The notes beneath the pieces are model-generated. The model saw nothing but the letters and a program-made list of their open reading frames with translations. It did not search any database and was not told the origin of the DNA. From Burkholderiaceae bacterium (GTDB taxonomy: Bacteria; Pseudomonadota; Gammaproteobacteria; Burkholderiales; Burkholderiaceae), in NCBI GenBank assembly GCA_947455485.1, contig CANGNV010000003.1, forward strand, positions 26,233 to 90,232: DNA of 64,000 nt. Direction: 5' to 3'. Positions within the stretch are counted from its first letter, which is position 1; the number at the start of each line of letters is the position of its first letter. The position numbers and the translations under genes were made by a program. Shown here in pieces: positions 17,166-28,905 of this stretch.

Positions 17166-20100
17166 GTGAGCGTATTTACATCCTTTATTCGAGGCGTACT
17201 TGAGAAGCGGGTGCTGGTCATCGTTGGCTCTATCGTGCTCCTCGGTTTGGGGATGTTCAGCCTTTCTAAGCTACCAATTCAGCCTTACCCAGGCGTAGCG
17301 CCATTAACCATTCAGGCGATTTCACAATGGCCAGGAAGAAGTACGACTGAGGTAGAGCAGCAAGTTACGATTCCGGTCGAGAATGCCTTGGCTGGTATTC
17401 CGGGCTTGCAAGCCTTCCGCTCGGTATCTTTATTTGGGTTGTCGGTTGTTACATTGAAGTTCAATGACACCACGGATCCATTTAAAGCGCGCCAAACATT
17501 TATTACCAGTCTTGCCAACGTCACTTTCCCACCAGGCGTTACTTCGAGCATCAGTCCGGATTCGGATGCGACTGGCGAGATCATGCGTTATGAGGTGAAG
17601 TCGGATTACGCTTCATCGACTCAATTAAAGACACTACAAAACTACGAGATCTATAAAGAGCTCAAGCAAACCCCTGGTGTGGCTGACGTTTCCTCCTTTG
17701 GTGGCAAAGTTCGCCAATATCAAGTCATCGTTAGCCCAGAGAGTTTGCAATCGAAGGGTGTTACCGTTAATGAGCTGATTGATGCTTTAACAAACGCCAA
17801 TAGCAATACTGGTGGTGGTCTATTGCCTAGTGGTGAACAGCAATTTGTAGTCCGTGGTGTTGGTCTCCTTAGAAATATTGATGACATTAAGCGGGTGGTG
17901 ATCTCGATTCACAATGGAGTGCCAATTCGAATTGGTGATGTTGCCCGAGTAGAGATTGGTAATGCACCGCGCTTGGGTTTGTTCCAGTTCAATGACAACC
18001 CAGACTCTGTTGAGGGCATCGTCTACTTACGTCGTGGCGAGAATGCCACTGAGGTTTTAGCCCGCGTTCGCAATACTGTTGAAAATATCAACAAACAGGT
18101 GCTCCCCCCTGGAATTGAAGTAGTGCCATTCTATGACCGACAAGTGCTCTTGGATATCACCATTGGCACTGTGAAACACACATTGTTCTTTGGTATTTCT
18201 TTAGTTCTCGCGGTACTCTTTTTCTTCTTAGGTAATTTGCGTGCAGCAGCCGTAGTGGCAGCAGTGATTCCTTTGGCGCTGTGCGTCTCGTTTATTCAGA
18301 TGCATCTGTGGAGTGTGCCGGCGAATTTGATTTCTCTTGGTGCGATTGACTTTGGTGTGATCGTAGACTCTGCGGTGATTCTGACCGAGAACGTCATGCG
18401 CCACTTGGAAGAGGGCGGCAAGCGTCTTAATCAAAGCATTATCTTGGCGACTAGCGAAGTGCAACGCGCCATGATTTACTCAACTGGCATCATTATTGTT
18501 GCCTACTCACCATTGTTCTTCATGGGCGGAGTAGAGGGCATCATCTTTAAGCCAATGGCATTCACCATGGGCTTTGCTTTGATCGCTGCAATGGTGCTGA
18601 GCTTAACCTTCTTGCCAGCCATGATTTCTTTGGTATTTGGCGAGAACTTACATCACAAACCGCCTGGATTTATTACTAAGCTTCTGAATGGCTACAAACC
18701 GCTGTTGAGAAAGTGGATGGACCGCCCATTAACAGTTGTATCTGTTGCGGTATTTGTTCTAGGTCTGACCTTATTAAGTGTGACCCGTCTGGGAACGGCA
18801 TTCTTACCAACGCTAGAAGAGAACAATATTTGGTTGCGCGTCACTTTGCCAAATACCGTTGATCTCGACTACTCTGTCAAGATAGCCAATCAATTGCGTG
18901 AGACTTTCTTAAAGCAGCCTGAAATCGATAAAGTTGCTGGGCAGATTGGTCGTCCTGATGATGGTACGGACTCTACTGGTGTGTTTAACCAAGAGTACGG
19001 TCTGTACTTGAAAAGTCCGGAGAATATGCCAAGCGGCTCGAGCAAGAAGGATTTGATTGTTCACCTTGAAGCAGAGCTCAATAAAATCCCGGGCATCACC
19101 TACAGCTTCTCTCAATACATTCAAGATAACGTGAACGAGGCCTTATCGGGAGTTAAAGGCGAGAACTCCGTCAAAATTTACGGCACCGACTTAGATGTTT
19201 TGGATCAAAAGGCGCATGAGGTAATTGACCAGCTCAAAAAAGTACGCGGCGTAGCGGACGAGGGCATTCTGAAGGAATTAGGTCAGCCAACCTTGAATAT
19301 CCAGATTGATCGTGAGCGCGCAGCGCGCTACGGTATCAATGTCAATGATATTCAGACCGTGGTGGCAAATGCCATTGGCGGCGCTGCCGTTACCAATCTC
19401 CTGGAAGATGAAAAGACTTTCGGTATTGCGATTCGTTTAAATGAGGGTAGTCGCAATGATGTCGCTGATATTGGTCACCTCTTGGTTGACTCTCCAAATG
19501 GTGCGGCTATTCCTTTATCGATGGTGGCAACTGTACAGTTATCTGACGGTCCATTCTTTATTTATCGCGAAGCAGGTAAGCGCTATATCGCGATTAAGTT
19601 CAGCGTCCGTAATCGTGACTTGGGTAGCGCCGTTGAGGATGCCCAATACTTGGTTGAGAAAAATATCACCTTGCCACCAAATTACTCTATTAGCTGGGAT
19701 GGTCAGTTCAACCAAATGAAGCAGGCTCAGAAGAAGTTGATGTTGATCGTGCCACTGGCATTGCTGGGTATTTTCTTATTGCTAGTTAGCGCTTTTGGTA
19801 ATTTCCGTGATGCGGTGATCGTTATGATCAATGTGCCATTTGCTGCAATTGGTGGCGTGATTGCTTTACATCTTGCCGGTGAAACTTTAAGTATTTCTGC
19901 CTTTTTTGGATTCTTATCGCTCTTTGGTATCGCGATTCAGGATGGCGTGATTCTCATCTCCTTTATAAATAAAACTGCAGCTACAGAACATGGCGAGATG
20001 AAAGATGTCATGGTGGAGGGTGCTTCATTGCGCGTCCGACCGGTATTAATGACTGCAATGCTTTCAGGTCTTGGGCTCTTGCCGGCTGCGTTATCACATT

Positions 20101-20243
20101 CGATTGGTTCTGAAGCGCAACGTCCTCTAGCACTGGTGATCGTAGGTGGCATGGTGACCACCACTATTTTGACCCTCTTGGTGCTGCCAGTAATCTATGG
20201 ATGGTTCAGGGGTCGCTCATTAACCCCAATGGCAAAAGCCTAA
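17166..20243 (+). CDS. RND efflux permease, CzcA/CusA-like HME family (GTG start)
   Basis: 1025 aa; SQWPGRSTTEVEQQVTIPVENAL, DFGVIVDSAVILTENV, typical RND transmembrane pattern. Confidence 0.93.
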   Translation: MSVFTSFIRGVLEKRVLVIVGSIVLLGLGMFSLSKLPIQPYPGVAPLTIQAISQWPGRSTTEVEQQVTIPVENALAGIPGLQAFRSVSLFGLSVVTLKFNDTTDPFKARQTFITSLANVTFPPGVTSSISPDSDATGEIMRYEVKSDYASSTQLKTLQNYEIYKELKQTPGVADVSSFGGKVRQYQVIVSPESLQSKGVTVNELIDALTNANSNTGGGLLPSGEQQFVVRGVGLLRNIDDIKRVVISIHNGVPIRIGDVARVEIGNAPRLGLFQFNDNPDSVEGIVYLRRGENATEVLARVRNTVENINKQVLPPGIEVVPFYDRQVLLDITIGTVKHTLFFGISLVLAVLFFFLGNLRAAAVVAAVIPLALCVSFIQMHLWSVPANLISLGAIDFGVIVDSAVILTENVMRHLEEGGKRLNQSIILATSEVQRAMIYSTGIIIVAYSPLFFMGGVEGIIFKPMAFTMGFALIAAMVLSLTFLPAMISLVFGENLHHKPPGFITKLLNGYKPLLRKWMDRPLTVVSVAVFVLGLTLLSVTRLGTAFLPTLEENNIWLRVTLPNTVDLDYSVKIANQLRETFLKQPEIDKVAGQIGRPDDGTDSTGVFNQEYGLYLKSPENMPSGSSKKDLIVHLEAELNKIPGITYSFSQYIQDNVNEALSGVKGENSVKIYGTDLDVLDQKAHEVIDQLKKVRGVADEGILKELGQPTLNIQIDRERAARYGINVNDIQTVVANAIGGAAVTNLLEDEKTFGIAIRLNEGSRNDVADIGHLLVDSPNGAAIPLSMVATVQLSDGPFFIYREAGKRYIAIKFSVRNRDLGSAVEDAQYLVEKNITLPPNYSISWDGQFNQMKQAQKKLMLIVPLALLGIFLLLVSAFGNFRDAVIVMINVPFAAIGGVIALHLAGETLSISAFFGFLSLFGIAIQDGVILISFINKTAATEHGEMKDVMVEGASLRVRPVLMTAMLSGLGLLPAALSHSIGSEAQRPLALVIVGGMVTTTILTLLVLPVIYGWFRGRSLTPMAKA

Positions 20244-20277
20244 GAGCATTGATCAGAAATCAAAGGGTATTTAAAGC

Positions 20278-21072
20278 ATGAGTGAAAATTCAAAGCAGCC
20301 ACATATTCTGATTTCAAATGATGATGGCTATCTTGCTCCTGGTCTGTTGGCCTTGGTTAATGCCATTCGCCCATTGGGTCGTGTAACAGTCATTGCCCCA
20401 GAGCAAAATCACAGTGGCGCCTCTAACTCTCTCACTCTTTCGCGACCACTCTCTATTCATCGTGTAGCTGGTGGTGAGCGTGATGGATTCTTATTTATTA
20501 ATGGCACTCCAACTGACTGTGTGCATATTGCTATGACCGGTTTCTTGGATGAAAAACCCGATCTCGTAGTTTCTGGAATTAATCAGGGCGAGAACATGGG
20601 CGAAGATACTCTGTATTCCGGTACTGTTGCTGCGGCAGTTGAAGGCGTTATGTTTGGAGTTCCTGGGATCGCTTTCTCACAAATTGATAAAGGTTGGAAC
20701 CGCATTGAAGATGCTGCAAAAGCAGCGCACGATATCGTGGCTCAAATGCTGGTATCTAAGTTGGCGCATAGCGAAGGCCCTGCAACTTTGCTGAACGTGA
20801 ATATCCCAAATCGTCCTTATGCTGACCTGTATCGCTGGAGAGTTACTCGCTTGGGTAACCGCCACCATTCCCAGCCGGTAGTAGTTCAAAAAAGCCCTCG
20901 CGGTGAATTGATTTACTGGATTGGTGCAGCAGGGGATGCAAAAGATAGCTCTGAAGGAACAGACTTTCATGCAATTGACGATGGCTGCATTTCAATCACA
21001 CCGATGCAATTGGATCTAACCCATCATGCCCGTTTAGCCGCTATGCGCGCCAATGGTTGGGATCGCGGTTGA
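20278..21072 (+). CDS. surE: 5'/3'-nucleotidase SurE
   Basis: [39 protein letters not shown]. Confidence 0.97.
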   Translation: MSENSKQPHILISNDDGYLAPGLLALVNAIRPLGRVTVIAPEQNHSGASNSLTLSRPLSIHRVAGGERDGFLFINGTPTDCVHIAMTGFLDEKPDLVVSGINQGENMGEDTLYSGTVAAAVEGVMFGVPGIAFSQIDKGWNRIEDAAKAAHDIVAQMLVSKLAHSEGPATLLNVNIPNRPYADLYRWRVTRLGNRHHSQPVVVQKSPRGELIYWIGAAGDAKDSSEGTDFHAIDDGCISITPMQLDLTHHARLAAMRANGWDRG

Positions 21073-21725
21073 GGCCAACCGCAGAGCGTAATGCCGGTCA
21101 TCGGCAAGCCTTAGCAGCGAAAGTACTCGCTGCCGGGGTTAAGCACGGTAAAACATTAGAAGCGATTGCTACTGTTCCACGCCATGCGTTCATGGATGCA
21201 GGCATGCATCCTCAAGCCTATGAAGATACCGCTTTACCAATTGGCCATTCACAAACGATTTCTAAGCCATCAGTAGTGGCTCGCATGATCGAGCTATTGC
21301 ATAAGCCCAAGCAGTCGCTAGGCAAAGTATTGGAGATTGGCACTGGCTGTGGATATCAGGCAGCAGTTCTCAGTTTGCTATCAGATGAGGTGTATTCCAT
21401 AGAGCGTATTCGTCCATTGCACGATATGGCTAGAGAGAAGCTCCGCCCATTTCGGATTAAAAATCTGCGCCTGATCTACGGGGATGGCATCTTAGGTTTG
21501 CCCCAAGCCGCTCCATTTGACGGAATTATTCTGGCAGCAGCAGGCTTAGGCATTCCGGATGCCTTATTGGATCAATTGGCTATAGGCGGGCGCTTAGTCG
21601 CCCCAGTGGCCAAAAATGAGAAAGAGCAGCAATTGATCATGGTGGAGAGGATGAGCTCCCAGCGCTATCAAAGAACCGTTCTGGACGAGGTCTTTTTTGT
21701 CCCCTTACAATCAGGGGTAGTATGA
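21069..21725 (+). CDS. pcm: Protein-L-isoaspartate O-methyltransferase
   Basis: [41 protein letters not shown] start overlapping the surE stop is likely. Confidence 0.94.
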   Translation: MRPTAERNAGHRQALAAKVLAAGVKHGKTLEAIATVPRHAFMDAGMHPQAYEDTALPIGHSQTISKPSVVARMIELLHKPKQSLGKVLEIGTGCGYQAAVLSLLSDEVYSIERIRPLHDMAREKLRPFRIKNLRLIYGDGILGLPQAAPFDGIILAAAGLGIPDALLDQLAIGGRLVAPVAKNEKEQQLIMVERMSSQRYQRTVLDEVFFVPLQSGVV

Positions 21726-22516
21726 AAAACCCAATGAACATTTTGTCTAAATACTTCTTATTGCTAGCAGCAATTGTATCCCTGGTGCTCAATACGGGTT
21801 GTTCAACAACCCCGAGAGCGAAGCCAGCGAATGTCGTTGATCGCACCAATGGAAACACTGAGCCTACGCCTCCTGGTTACTATCGTGTGAAACGTGGCGA
21901 TACTTTAGCTCGGATTGCATTGGATAACGGTCAATCTCCTCGAGATGTAGCTCAGTGGAACAACATGTCAAACCCTAATCAGATTGAAGTAGGGGATTTG
22001 ATATTAGTGAAGCCACCAGCAGGGTCTAAGTCTGCGGTAAAACCAGTCGCCAAGCCGCCAACAAATATTGATACTGCGAAAACAGATGCGCCAAAGGTTG
22101 ATGCTGCCAAGGCAGATACACCAAAACCAGAAGCTCCAAAAGAAATTGTTGCCGAGCCTGGAATTCGTTTGTCATCCCCAGCTAAAGGCAAAGTCACTGA
22201 AGAGTTCAATGACAAGAACAAAGGCATTGATATCGCTGGTAAGTTGGGTGATCCTGTGACGGCAGCTTCAGATGGAAAAGTGGTTTACGCCGGCAATAGC
22301 TTGCGTGGCTATGGCAATCTGGTCATCATCAAACATGACAATACCTATCTCACAGCCTATGCCCATAACCGCACACTCCTCGTTAAAGAGGGTGATACGG
22401 TAAAGAAGGGGCAGAAGATTGCGGAGATGGGCGATACCGATGCTACTTCAGTCAAGCTCCACTTTGAACTCCGCGTGAATGGCAAGCCAGTAAATCCAAC
22501 GCCATACTTGCAGTAA
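21722..22516 (+). CDS. nlpD: LysM + M23 peptidase lipoprotein (NlpD-like)
   Basis: Lipobox NTGCS, Lys[19 protein letters not shown]23 domain [25 protein letters not shown]...[14 protein letters not shown]. Confidence 0.92.
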   Translation: MKNPMNILSKYFLLLAAIVSLVLNTGCSTTPRAKPANVVDRTNGNTEPTPPGYYRVKRGDTLARIALDNGQSPRDVAQWNNMSNPNQIEVGDLILVKPPAGSKSAVKPVAKPPTNIDTAKTDAPKVDAAKADTPKPEAPKEIVAEPGIRLSSPAKGKVTEEFNDKNKGIDIAGKLGDPVTAASDGKVVYAGNSLRGYGNLVIIKHDNTYLTAYAHNRTLLVKEGDTVKKGQKIAEMGDTDATSVKLHFELRVNGKPVNPTPYLQ

Positions 22517-22547
22517 TTGCCATCAATAAATTGCTAGTGATTTAAGT

Positions 22548-23369
22548 ATGGCAACGGTTCTCGTCTTCGATATTGAAACTATTCCCGATGTAGCGGGACT
22601 ACGTCGTCTCAATGACTATCCCGATACATTGTCAGATAGCGAAGTCGCTGCTACAGCGATGGCAGAGCGCGCTGAGAAAACGGGTAGTGAGTTTTTGCCA
22701 CTCTATCTGCAACGTATCTGCGCCATCTCTTGTGTGATTCGTAGAACTACCAAAGATGGTTCACCGCAAATAAAGGTGGGAACCTTGGGCACCCCTCAAG
22801 ATGATGAGAAGGTATTGATTCAGACCTTCTTTGAGCTCGTTGAAAAATATACCCCCCAGTTAGTGTCTTGGAATGGAAGTGGTTTTGATCTGCCAGTTCT
22901 GCACTACCGCGCATTAGCAAACCATGTGCAAGCACCCCGCTACTGGGAGATGGGTGAGAGTCAAGAAAACGATAGCCGCGAATTTAAGTGGAATAACTAC
23001 ATCAGTCGTTATCACATGCGCCACCTCGATTTGATGGATCTCTTGGCTAAATTTAATGGTCGCGCCAATGCGCCTTTGGATGGGCTAGCAAAGCTCTGCG
23101 GTTTCCCAGGCAAGATGGGCATGGATGGCAGTCAAGTCTGGCCCGCTTATCAAGATGGCAGGATCGATGAGATTCGTCGCTATTGCGAAACCGATGTCGT
23201 TAATACGTATTTAATGTACTGCCGCTTTCAGTTGATGCGAGGCGGCTTCTCATTAGAAGAGTACAAAGAAGAAATCATTTTCGTTAAAGCCTATTTAGAA
23301 AAAGAATCTAAAGAGCCGCATGGCGAGCAGTGGCAAGAATATCTCTTGGACTTTGCTCCCGATGCGTAG
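22548..23369 (+). CDS. 3'-5' exonuclease (DnaQ/PolB-like fold)
   Basis: VFDIETIPD, SWNGSGFDLPVLHYRAL, YCETDVVNTYLMYCR. Confidence 0.88.
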   Translation: MATVLVFDIETIPDVAGLRRLNDYPDTLSDSEVAATAMAERAEKTGSEFLPLYLQRICAISCVIRRTTKDGSPQIKVGTLGTPQDDEKVLIQTFFELVEKYTPQLVSWNGSGFDLPVLHYRALANHVQAPRYWEMGESQENDSREFKWNNYISRYHMRHLDLMDLLAKFNGRANAPLDGLAKLCGFPGKMGMDGSQVWPAYQDGRIDEIRRYCETDVVNTYLMYCRFQLMRGGFSLEEYKEEIIFVKAYLEKESKEPHGEQWQEYLLDFAPDA

Positions 23370-24789
23370 AGGTGAGAAGCCAGTCCATATCGTTGTGACT
23401 GAGCCGGTACGAGTTGACTCCCTTGATCTAGATGCCCAAGGCATTGCGCGCTTAGCGCCGAATGAGGAAGAGGCAGCAGAGGGTCAAAGTGGCAAGGTCA
23501 TTTTTATTCAGGGGGCGTTGCCAACTGAGCTCGTCACTTATGTCATTACACGAGATAAAGCCCGTTTCAGTAAAGCCAAAGTACTCGATATCCTTAAGCC
23601 TGCAGTATTTCGAGCTGAGCCTAAATGCAAAGCCTTTGGTGTTTGCGGTGGTTGTACTATGCAACACTTGGATATACGGGCGCAGGTTGCAATGAAGCAG
23701 CGTGTACTTGAGGATGATCTCAAGCACATAGCAAAAGTCGCCCCCGAAGAAATTCTTCGCCCCATGGGTGGTCCCGCCTGGGAATACCGTCATCGCGCGC
23801 GCTTAAGTGCGGTTAATCGCTCGATCAAAAAAGGCACCGTGCTGATTGGGTTTCATGAGGGCAAGAGTGGTTATGTTGCTGACATGACTGCTTGCGAGAT
23901 TTTGCCTAAACACGTTTCCGATCTGCTTCCAGAAATGCGTAAATTGGTCATGGGCTTATCCATTGTCGATCGCATGCCGCAGATTGAGATTGCTGTAGGC
24001 GAACCAGAGGATCCCAATTCGGATGATCCAAAAAAATCAAAGCCAGTCACTGCATTGGTTTTCAGAAACCTCCTACCTTTAACACCAGCTGATGAACAAC
24101 TGCTCAGAGACTTCGCAGACACCCATCAAGTCTGGGTGTGGTTGCAACCTAAAGGCATTGAAACTGTTGCGCCGTTCTACCCATTAACGGGCAAGCTTTG
24201 TTACCGCCTGCCCGAATTTGAAATCGAGATGCCGTTTAAGCCGGCGGATTTCACACAAGTGAATCACATGATGAATCGCGCTTTGGTCAGTAGGGCGATT
24301 CGCTTGCTGGAAGTGAAGCCAAGTGATCGAGTCCTCGACTTGTTCTGCGGTATTGGTAATTTCACACTGCCGCTCGCAAGACGAGCAAAAACTGTATTAG
24401 GTATCGAGGGCTTAGAAAGCCTGACCACTAGAGCCAAAGCCAATGCGGAACACAATCAGCTCGCCGATAAAGTCAGCTTCATGCAAAGCAATTTGTTTGA
24501 AGTGACAACAGAAACAATTGCCTCATGGGGCAAAGCTGAGCGCTGGCTAATGGACCCTCCGCGTGAAGGCGCCATGGAGATCTGCCATGCGCTAGCCTTA
24601 TTGCATGAGCAGGGCAGTGACTTGCCACCGCAGCGCATTGTGTATGTCTCTTGCAATCCAAAGACGCTAGCTAGAGATACTGACATCCTTTGCCATCAAG
24701 CAGGCTATGTCCTCAAGAGTGCGGGCATCGTCAATATGTTCCCTCATACTTCACACGTGGAGTCGATGGCGGTATTTGAAAGACCCTGA
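23362..24789 (+). CDS. rlmD: 23S rRNA (uracil-1939-C5) methyltransferase
   Basis: FGVCGGCTMQHL (Fe-S), VLDLFCGIGNFTLPLA, YVSCNPKTLARD; start corrected to ATG 23362. Confidence 0.94.
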   Translation: MRRGEKPVHIVVTEPVRVDSLDLDAQGIARLAPNEEEAAEGQSGKVIFIQGALPTELVTYVITRDKARFSKAKVLDILKPAVFRAEPKCKAFGVCGGCTMQHLDIRAQVAMKQRVLEDDLKHIAKVAPEEILRPMGGPAWEYRHRARLSAVNRSIKKGTVLIGFHEGKSGYVADMTACEILPKHVSDLLPEMRKLVMGLSIVDRMPQIEIAVGEPEDPNSDDPKKSKPVTALVFRNLLPLTPADEQLLRDFADTHQVWVWLQPKGIETVAPFYPLTGKLCYRLPEFEIEMPFKPADFTQVNHMMNRALVSRAIRLLEVKPSDRVLDLFCGIGNFTLPLARRAKTVLGIEGLESLTTRAKANAEHNQLADKVSFMQSNLFEVTTETIASWGKAERWLMDPPREGAMEICHALALLHEQGSDLPPQRIVYVSCNPKTLARDTDILCHQAGYVLKSAGIVNMFPHTSHVESMAVFERP

Positions 24790-24820
24790 GGATTGCGCAG
24801 GCAACTATCGAGATAAAGAA

Positions 24821-24844
24821 AAAGGCACCCGAGGGTGCCTTTTC
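24821..24844. terminator. Rho-independent (bidirectional) terminator between convergent rlmD and BI-1 family gene
   Basis: aaaGGCACCCgaGGGTGCCttttc perfect hairpin with T/A tracts. Confidence 0.85.
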
Positions 24845-24865
24845 TATTGAAGCTTGAAGCAATAC

Positions 24866-25567
24866 TTAGTCTCTATTGCCACCCACAATACCCAAGAGTG
24901 CGAGCAAGTTGGTGAAGACGTTATAGACATCTAGGTAGATAGCTAAGGTAGCCATGATGTAGTTAGTCTCACCACCATTGATGATGCGCTGGACATCAAC
25001 CAAGATGAAGGCCGAGAAGATCGCAATTGCCAAAACCATCACAGTCAACATCAAGGCAGGTAACTGCAACCAGATGTTGGCCAATGAAGCCACGATCAAG
25101 AGCAGTACGCCAACCATCAACCATTTGCCCATGCCTGAGAAATCGCTCTTGCTCACGGTAGCAATGGTTGCCATCACAGCAAAAATTGCACCAGTGCCGC
25201 CAAAAGCCAGCATGATTAAGGTAGCGCCATTGCTGTAGTTATTGAGTGTGTAGCCCACCAAGCCGGACATCATGATGCCCATGAAGAAGGTGAAGCCTAA
25301 AAGCAGCAGAACACCAGCTCCGGTGTCTTTGTTTTTCTCAATTGCCCAGAAGAAGCCAAAGGCGATTGCCATAAAGACGATGAAACCCATAAAAGGGCTG
25401 CTCGCCATGAAGTTAAGCCCAAATGCAACGCCAAGCCATGCGCCAATGACAGTAGGGACCATTGAGAGCGCCAAAAGGGCATAGGTATTGCGAAGTACGC
25501 GGTTGCGTATCTGCGGGGTGCTAATCGAGCTGGTTTGCCCAAAGCCGTAAGAGTTCAGATCACTCAT
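24866..25567 (-). CDS. Bax inhibitor-1/YccA family membrane protein
   Basis: Seven-TM hydrophobic pattern; NRVLRNTYALLALSMVPTVIGA, YLDVYNVFTNLLALLG. Confidence 0.93.
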   Translation of the reverse strand: MSDLNSYGFGQTSSISTPQIRNRVLRNTYALLALSMVPTVIGAWLGVAFGLNFMASSPFMGFIVFMAIAFGFFWAIEKNKDTGAGVLLLLGFTFFMGIMMSGLVGYTLNNYSNGATLIMLAFGGTGAIFAVMATIATVSKSDFSGMGKWLMVGVLLLIVASLANIWLQLPALMLTVMVLAIAIFSAFILVDVQRIINGGETNYIMATLAIYLDVYNVFTNLLALLGIVGGNRD

Positions 25568-25861
25568 ATTGACTCCTTTTTCATAGTTAATACACGAGCC
25601 CACAAGGGGCTGTTGTCAGTAAGTATAGACAAAATGGGCTAATTTCAAGCCCCCCATGAAAAGGACTACAAGTTAAAGGGTTATGCCCTGTAAATTCAAT
25701 GGCTTAGCTACGCCCAGATCAGGGTAAATACGGTCAGGCGATGTATAATTCGGGGGTCGCTGAATTCCTGGCGCGTTGTAGGAAATAGGGCAGAAGTTCA
25801 CCCTGGGTCCAAATTGGCGCCAATTTCAGCAAAATCTTTGAAATCACTATTGGAGTTTTAC

Positions 25862-26287
25862 ATGGCTATCGAACGCACCCTTTCTATTATCAAACCAGAT
25901 GCTGTTGCAAAAAACGTCATCGGCAAGATCTATGACCGTTTTGAATCTGCTGGTTTGAAGATTGTTGCGTCCAGAATGGCGCATTTGTCACAAGCTGAAG
26001 CTGAGCAGTTCTACGCTGTGCACGCTGCACGTCCTTTCTTTAAAGATTTGGTGAGCTTCATGATTTCTGGTCCTGTAATGATTCAGGTATTAGAAGGCGA
26101 AGGCGCAATTGCTAAGAACCGTGACTTGATGGGCGCTACTGATCCTAAGAAAGCTGATGCTGGCACTATTCGTGCTGACTTCGCTGACAGCATCGATGCA
26201 AACGCTGTTCATGGCTCTGATGCTCCTGAAACTGCTGCTGTCGAAGTTGCATTCTTCTTCGCTGGCATGAACGTTTTCAATCGTTAA
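25862..26287 (+). CDS. ndk: Nucleoside diphosphate kinase
   Basis: [41 protein letters not shown]. Confidence 0.98.
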   Translation: MAIERTLSIIKPDAVAKNVIGKIYDRFESAGLKIVASRMAHLSQAEAEQFYAVHAARPFFKDLVSFMISGPVMIQVLEGEGAIAKNRDLMGATDPKKADAGTIRADFADSIDANAVHGSDAPETAAVEVAFFFAGMNVFNR

Positions 26288-26333
26288 TTCACGATTGCCA
26301 ACGAATAACCTATTTAATACATAAGTAGGCGCA

Positions 26334-27572
26334 TTGACCTCCCCGCGCGTAAATCTCTTAGATTTTGACGCTGACCAAATGGCAGCGTATGTCGCGGGGT
26401 TGAATGAAAAGCCCTTCAGGGCGAAGCAACTCATGCAGTGGATACACCAACGTGGTGTTTCTGACATCAACGACATGAGTGACTTAGCAAAAAGCTTTAG
26501 AGCAACACTGCTCGATAAAGCAGAAGTCCTTTCTCTCCCGGTAATTAAAGATGAGCATGCAGCAGACGGCACCCGTAAATGGTTGCTAGATGTTGGCGCT
26601 GGTAATGCTGTGGAGTCTGTATTTATTCCTGAAGATGATCGTGGCACCTTGTGCATTTCATCTCAGGCTGGTTGTGCAGTTAATTGCCGTTTTTGCTCAA
26701 CAGGGCATCAGGGCTTCTCGCGTAATCTGACCTCTGGTGAAATTATTGGCCAACTCTGGTTTGCTGAGCATTTACTCCGCACCGATCCGAATGCCGTTCG
26801 CCGAATTGAAAAATACCCAACACCAGGCTGGGAGCACACCGGTCGTGTGATCTCGAATGTGGTCTTGATGGGTATGGGTGAGCCCTTGCTCAACTATGAC
26901 AACGTTGTCACTGCTTTGCGTTTAATGCTCGATGACAGGGCTTATGGTTTATCACGTCGCCGTGTGACCGTATCTACTTCTGGCGTCGTGCCGATGATTG
27001 ATCGCTTGGCGCAAGATTGCCCTGTAGCATTAGCTGTGTCATTGCACGCACCGAATGACAAACTGCGTGACCAACTTGTCCCACTAAACCAAAAATATCC
27101 TTTAAGAGAATTACTTGCTGCGTGCGAACGGTATTTGCCTTTTGCCCCAAGGGATTTCTTAACCTTCGAGTACTGCATGCTCGATGGTGTGAATGACTCC
27201 GACATTCAGGCAAAAGAGTTGGTGCGCTTATTGGCGAACATCAAGTGCAAGATCAATCTCATTCCATTTAATCCATTCCCTGAATCTGGATTAAAGCGCT
27301 CAACAGCGCAACGTGTACATGCTTTCGCCAGCATATTGTTAGACGCTGGCATGGTGGCTACTGTTCGTAAAACCCGTGGTGATGATATTGCTGCTGCCTG
27401 TGGCCAGTTAGCAGGTGACGTAGTCGATCGCACTAGAGTGCGTGAGCGTGCGGTACATGACAAAAAAATAGAGCATGATTTAGATGATGATGCTCAAGAG
27501 CTCGAAGATGAAGAAGAGCAAGAGTATCAAGCCGAGCACCCAGTGCAATGGCTCAAAAGATTAGACGACTGA
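26334..27572 (+). CDS. rlmN: 23S rRNA/tRNA adenine C2-methyltransferase (TTG start)
   Basis: Radical SAM motif [28 protein letters not shown]. Confidence 0.97.
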   Translation: MTSPRVNLLDFDADQMAAYVAGLNEKPFRAKQLMQWIHQRGVSDINDMSDLAKSFRATLLDKAEVLSLPVIKDEHAADGTRKWLLDVGAGNAVESVFIPEDDRGTLCISSQAGCAVNCRFCSTGHQGFSRNLTSGEIIGQLWFAEHLLRTDPNAVRRIEKYPTPGWEHTGRVISNVVLMGMGEPLLNYDNVVTALRLMLDDRAYGLSRRRVTVSTSGVVPMIDRLAQDCPVALAVSLHAPNDKLRDQLVPLNQKYPLRELLAACERYLPFAPRDFLTFEYCMLDGVNDSDIQAKELVRLLANIKCKINLIPFNPFPESGLKRSTAQRVHAFASILLDAGMVATVRKTRGDDIAAACGQLAGDVVDRTRVRERAVHDKKIEHDLDDDAQELEDEEEQEYQAEHPVQWLKRLDD

Positions 27573-27590
27573 TTTCAGAATACAAGTCCA

Positions 27591-28859
27591 ATGAGTAATT
27601 CATCTCACAATCTTCCAAAGCTGCCTTTAGGCCCATCGCCTAAGAGAGCTACACGCCAGGCAACGGTTGCCTGGAAAACGAACATCATTACGGTTGGTGG
27701 TGATGCGCCAGTGCGCGTCCAATCCATGACCAATACTGATACTGCTGATGCAGTGGCTACTGCAATTCAAGTGAAAGAGTTAGCGCGTGCCGGTTCAGAG
27801 ATGGTGCGTATTACGGTAGACACGCCAGCAGCAGCTGAAGCGGTGCCTTATATTCGTGAGCAGTTGGACAAGATGGATGTTTTGGTCCCATTGATTGGCG
27901 ACTTCCATTACAACGGCCACACTTTATTAAATGACTACCCAGAGTGCGCCAAAGCTTTATCCAAATATCGTATCAATCCGGGTAACGTAGGTAAGGGCGC
28001 TAAACGCGATCCTCAATTTGCACAAATGATCGAAGCCGCTTGTAAATATGACAAGCCGATTCGGATTGGTGTGAACTGGGGCAGCCTAGACCAAGACTTG
28101 CTCGCTAGCATTATGGATGCCAATGCAGCCTTGCCAGCCCCCAAGACTGCCCAAGAAGTGATGATTGAGGCATTGATTCAATCCGCATTGCAGTCTGCAG
28201 AAAAGGCTGTGGAGTTCGGCATGAACCCCAATCAAATTTTGCTGTCTTGCAAAGTCAGTAATGTGCAAGATTTAGTTGCCGTGTATCGCGATCTATCGCG
28301 TCGCTCTAATTACCCATTGCATTTGGGTCTTACAGAAGCGGGCATGGGCAGTAAAGGTATCGTATCTTCAACAGCAGCAATGGGCATCTTGTTGCAAGAG
28401 GGTATTGGCGACACGATTCGGGTTTCTTTAACGCCTGATCCTGGCGCGCCACGCGAGAACGAAATTATTGTGGCGCAAGAGATTTTGCAAACCATGGGAT
28501 TGCGTAACTTCACACCGATGGTGATTGCGTGTCCTGGTTGCGGTAGAACGACAAGTACGACCTTCCAAGAATTGGCTGCGAATATTCAGTCATACCTGCG
28601 TCAACAAATGCCGGTCTGGAAAAAGACTCACCCTGGTGTTGAGGCAATGAATGTCGCCGTCATGGGTTGTATCGTCAATGGCCCAGGCGAAAGTAAGCAC
28701 GCTAATATTGGCATCTCACTACCCGGTACTGGCGAGACTCCTGCTGCCCCCGTCTTTGTGGATGGCGTCAAAGTAAAGACTTTGCGTGGCGACAATATTG
28801 CCCAAGAGTTTCAGGTGATTGTGGATGAGTACGTGAACCAGAATTACGCACCGAAATAA
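27591..28859 (+). CDS. ispG: 4-hydroxy-3-methylbut-2-en-1-yl diphosphate synthase
   Basis: [45 protein letters not shown]. Confidence 0.97.
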   Translation: MSNSSHNLPKLPLGPSPKRATRQATVAWKTNIITVGGDAPVRVQSMTNTDTADAVATAIQVKELARAGSEMVRITVDTPAAAEAVPYIREQLDKMDVLVPLIGDFHYNGHTLLNDYPECAKALSKYRINPGNVGKGAKRDPQFAQMIEAACKYDKPIRIGVNWGSLDQDLLASIMDANAALPAPKTAQEVMIEALIQSALQSAEKAVEFGMNPNQILLSCKVSNVQDLVAVYRDLSRRSNYPLHLGLTEAGMGSKGIVSSTAAMGILLQEGIGDTIRVSLTPDPGAPRENEIIVAQEILQTMGLRNFTPMVIACPGCGRTTSTTFQELAANIQSYLRQQMPVWKKTHPGVEAMNVAVMGCIVNGPGESKHANIGISLPGTGETPAAPVFVDGVKVKTLRGDNIAQEFQVIVDEYVNQNYAPK

Positions 28860-28905
28860 ATTAAGCTAAAAATAAGAACAACAAAGAAGAACTGAAGCGC
28901 ACATC

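Noticed and set aside
26090-26656. 188-aa minus ORF antisense to ndk/rlmN
   Set aside because: Both strands of high-codon-bias core genes yield long spurious ORFs; ndk and rlmN are certain on the plus strand.
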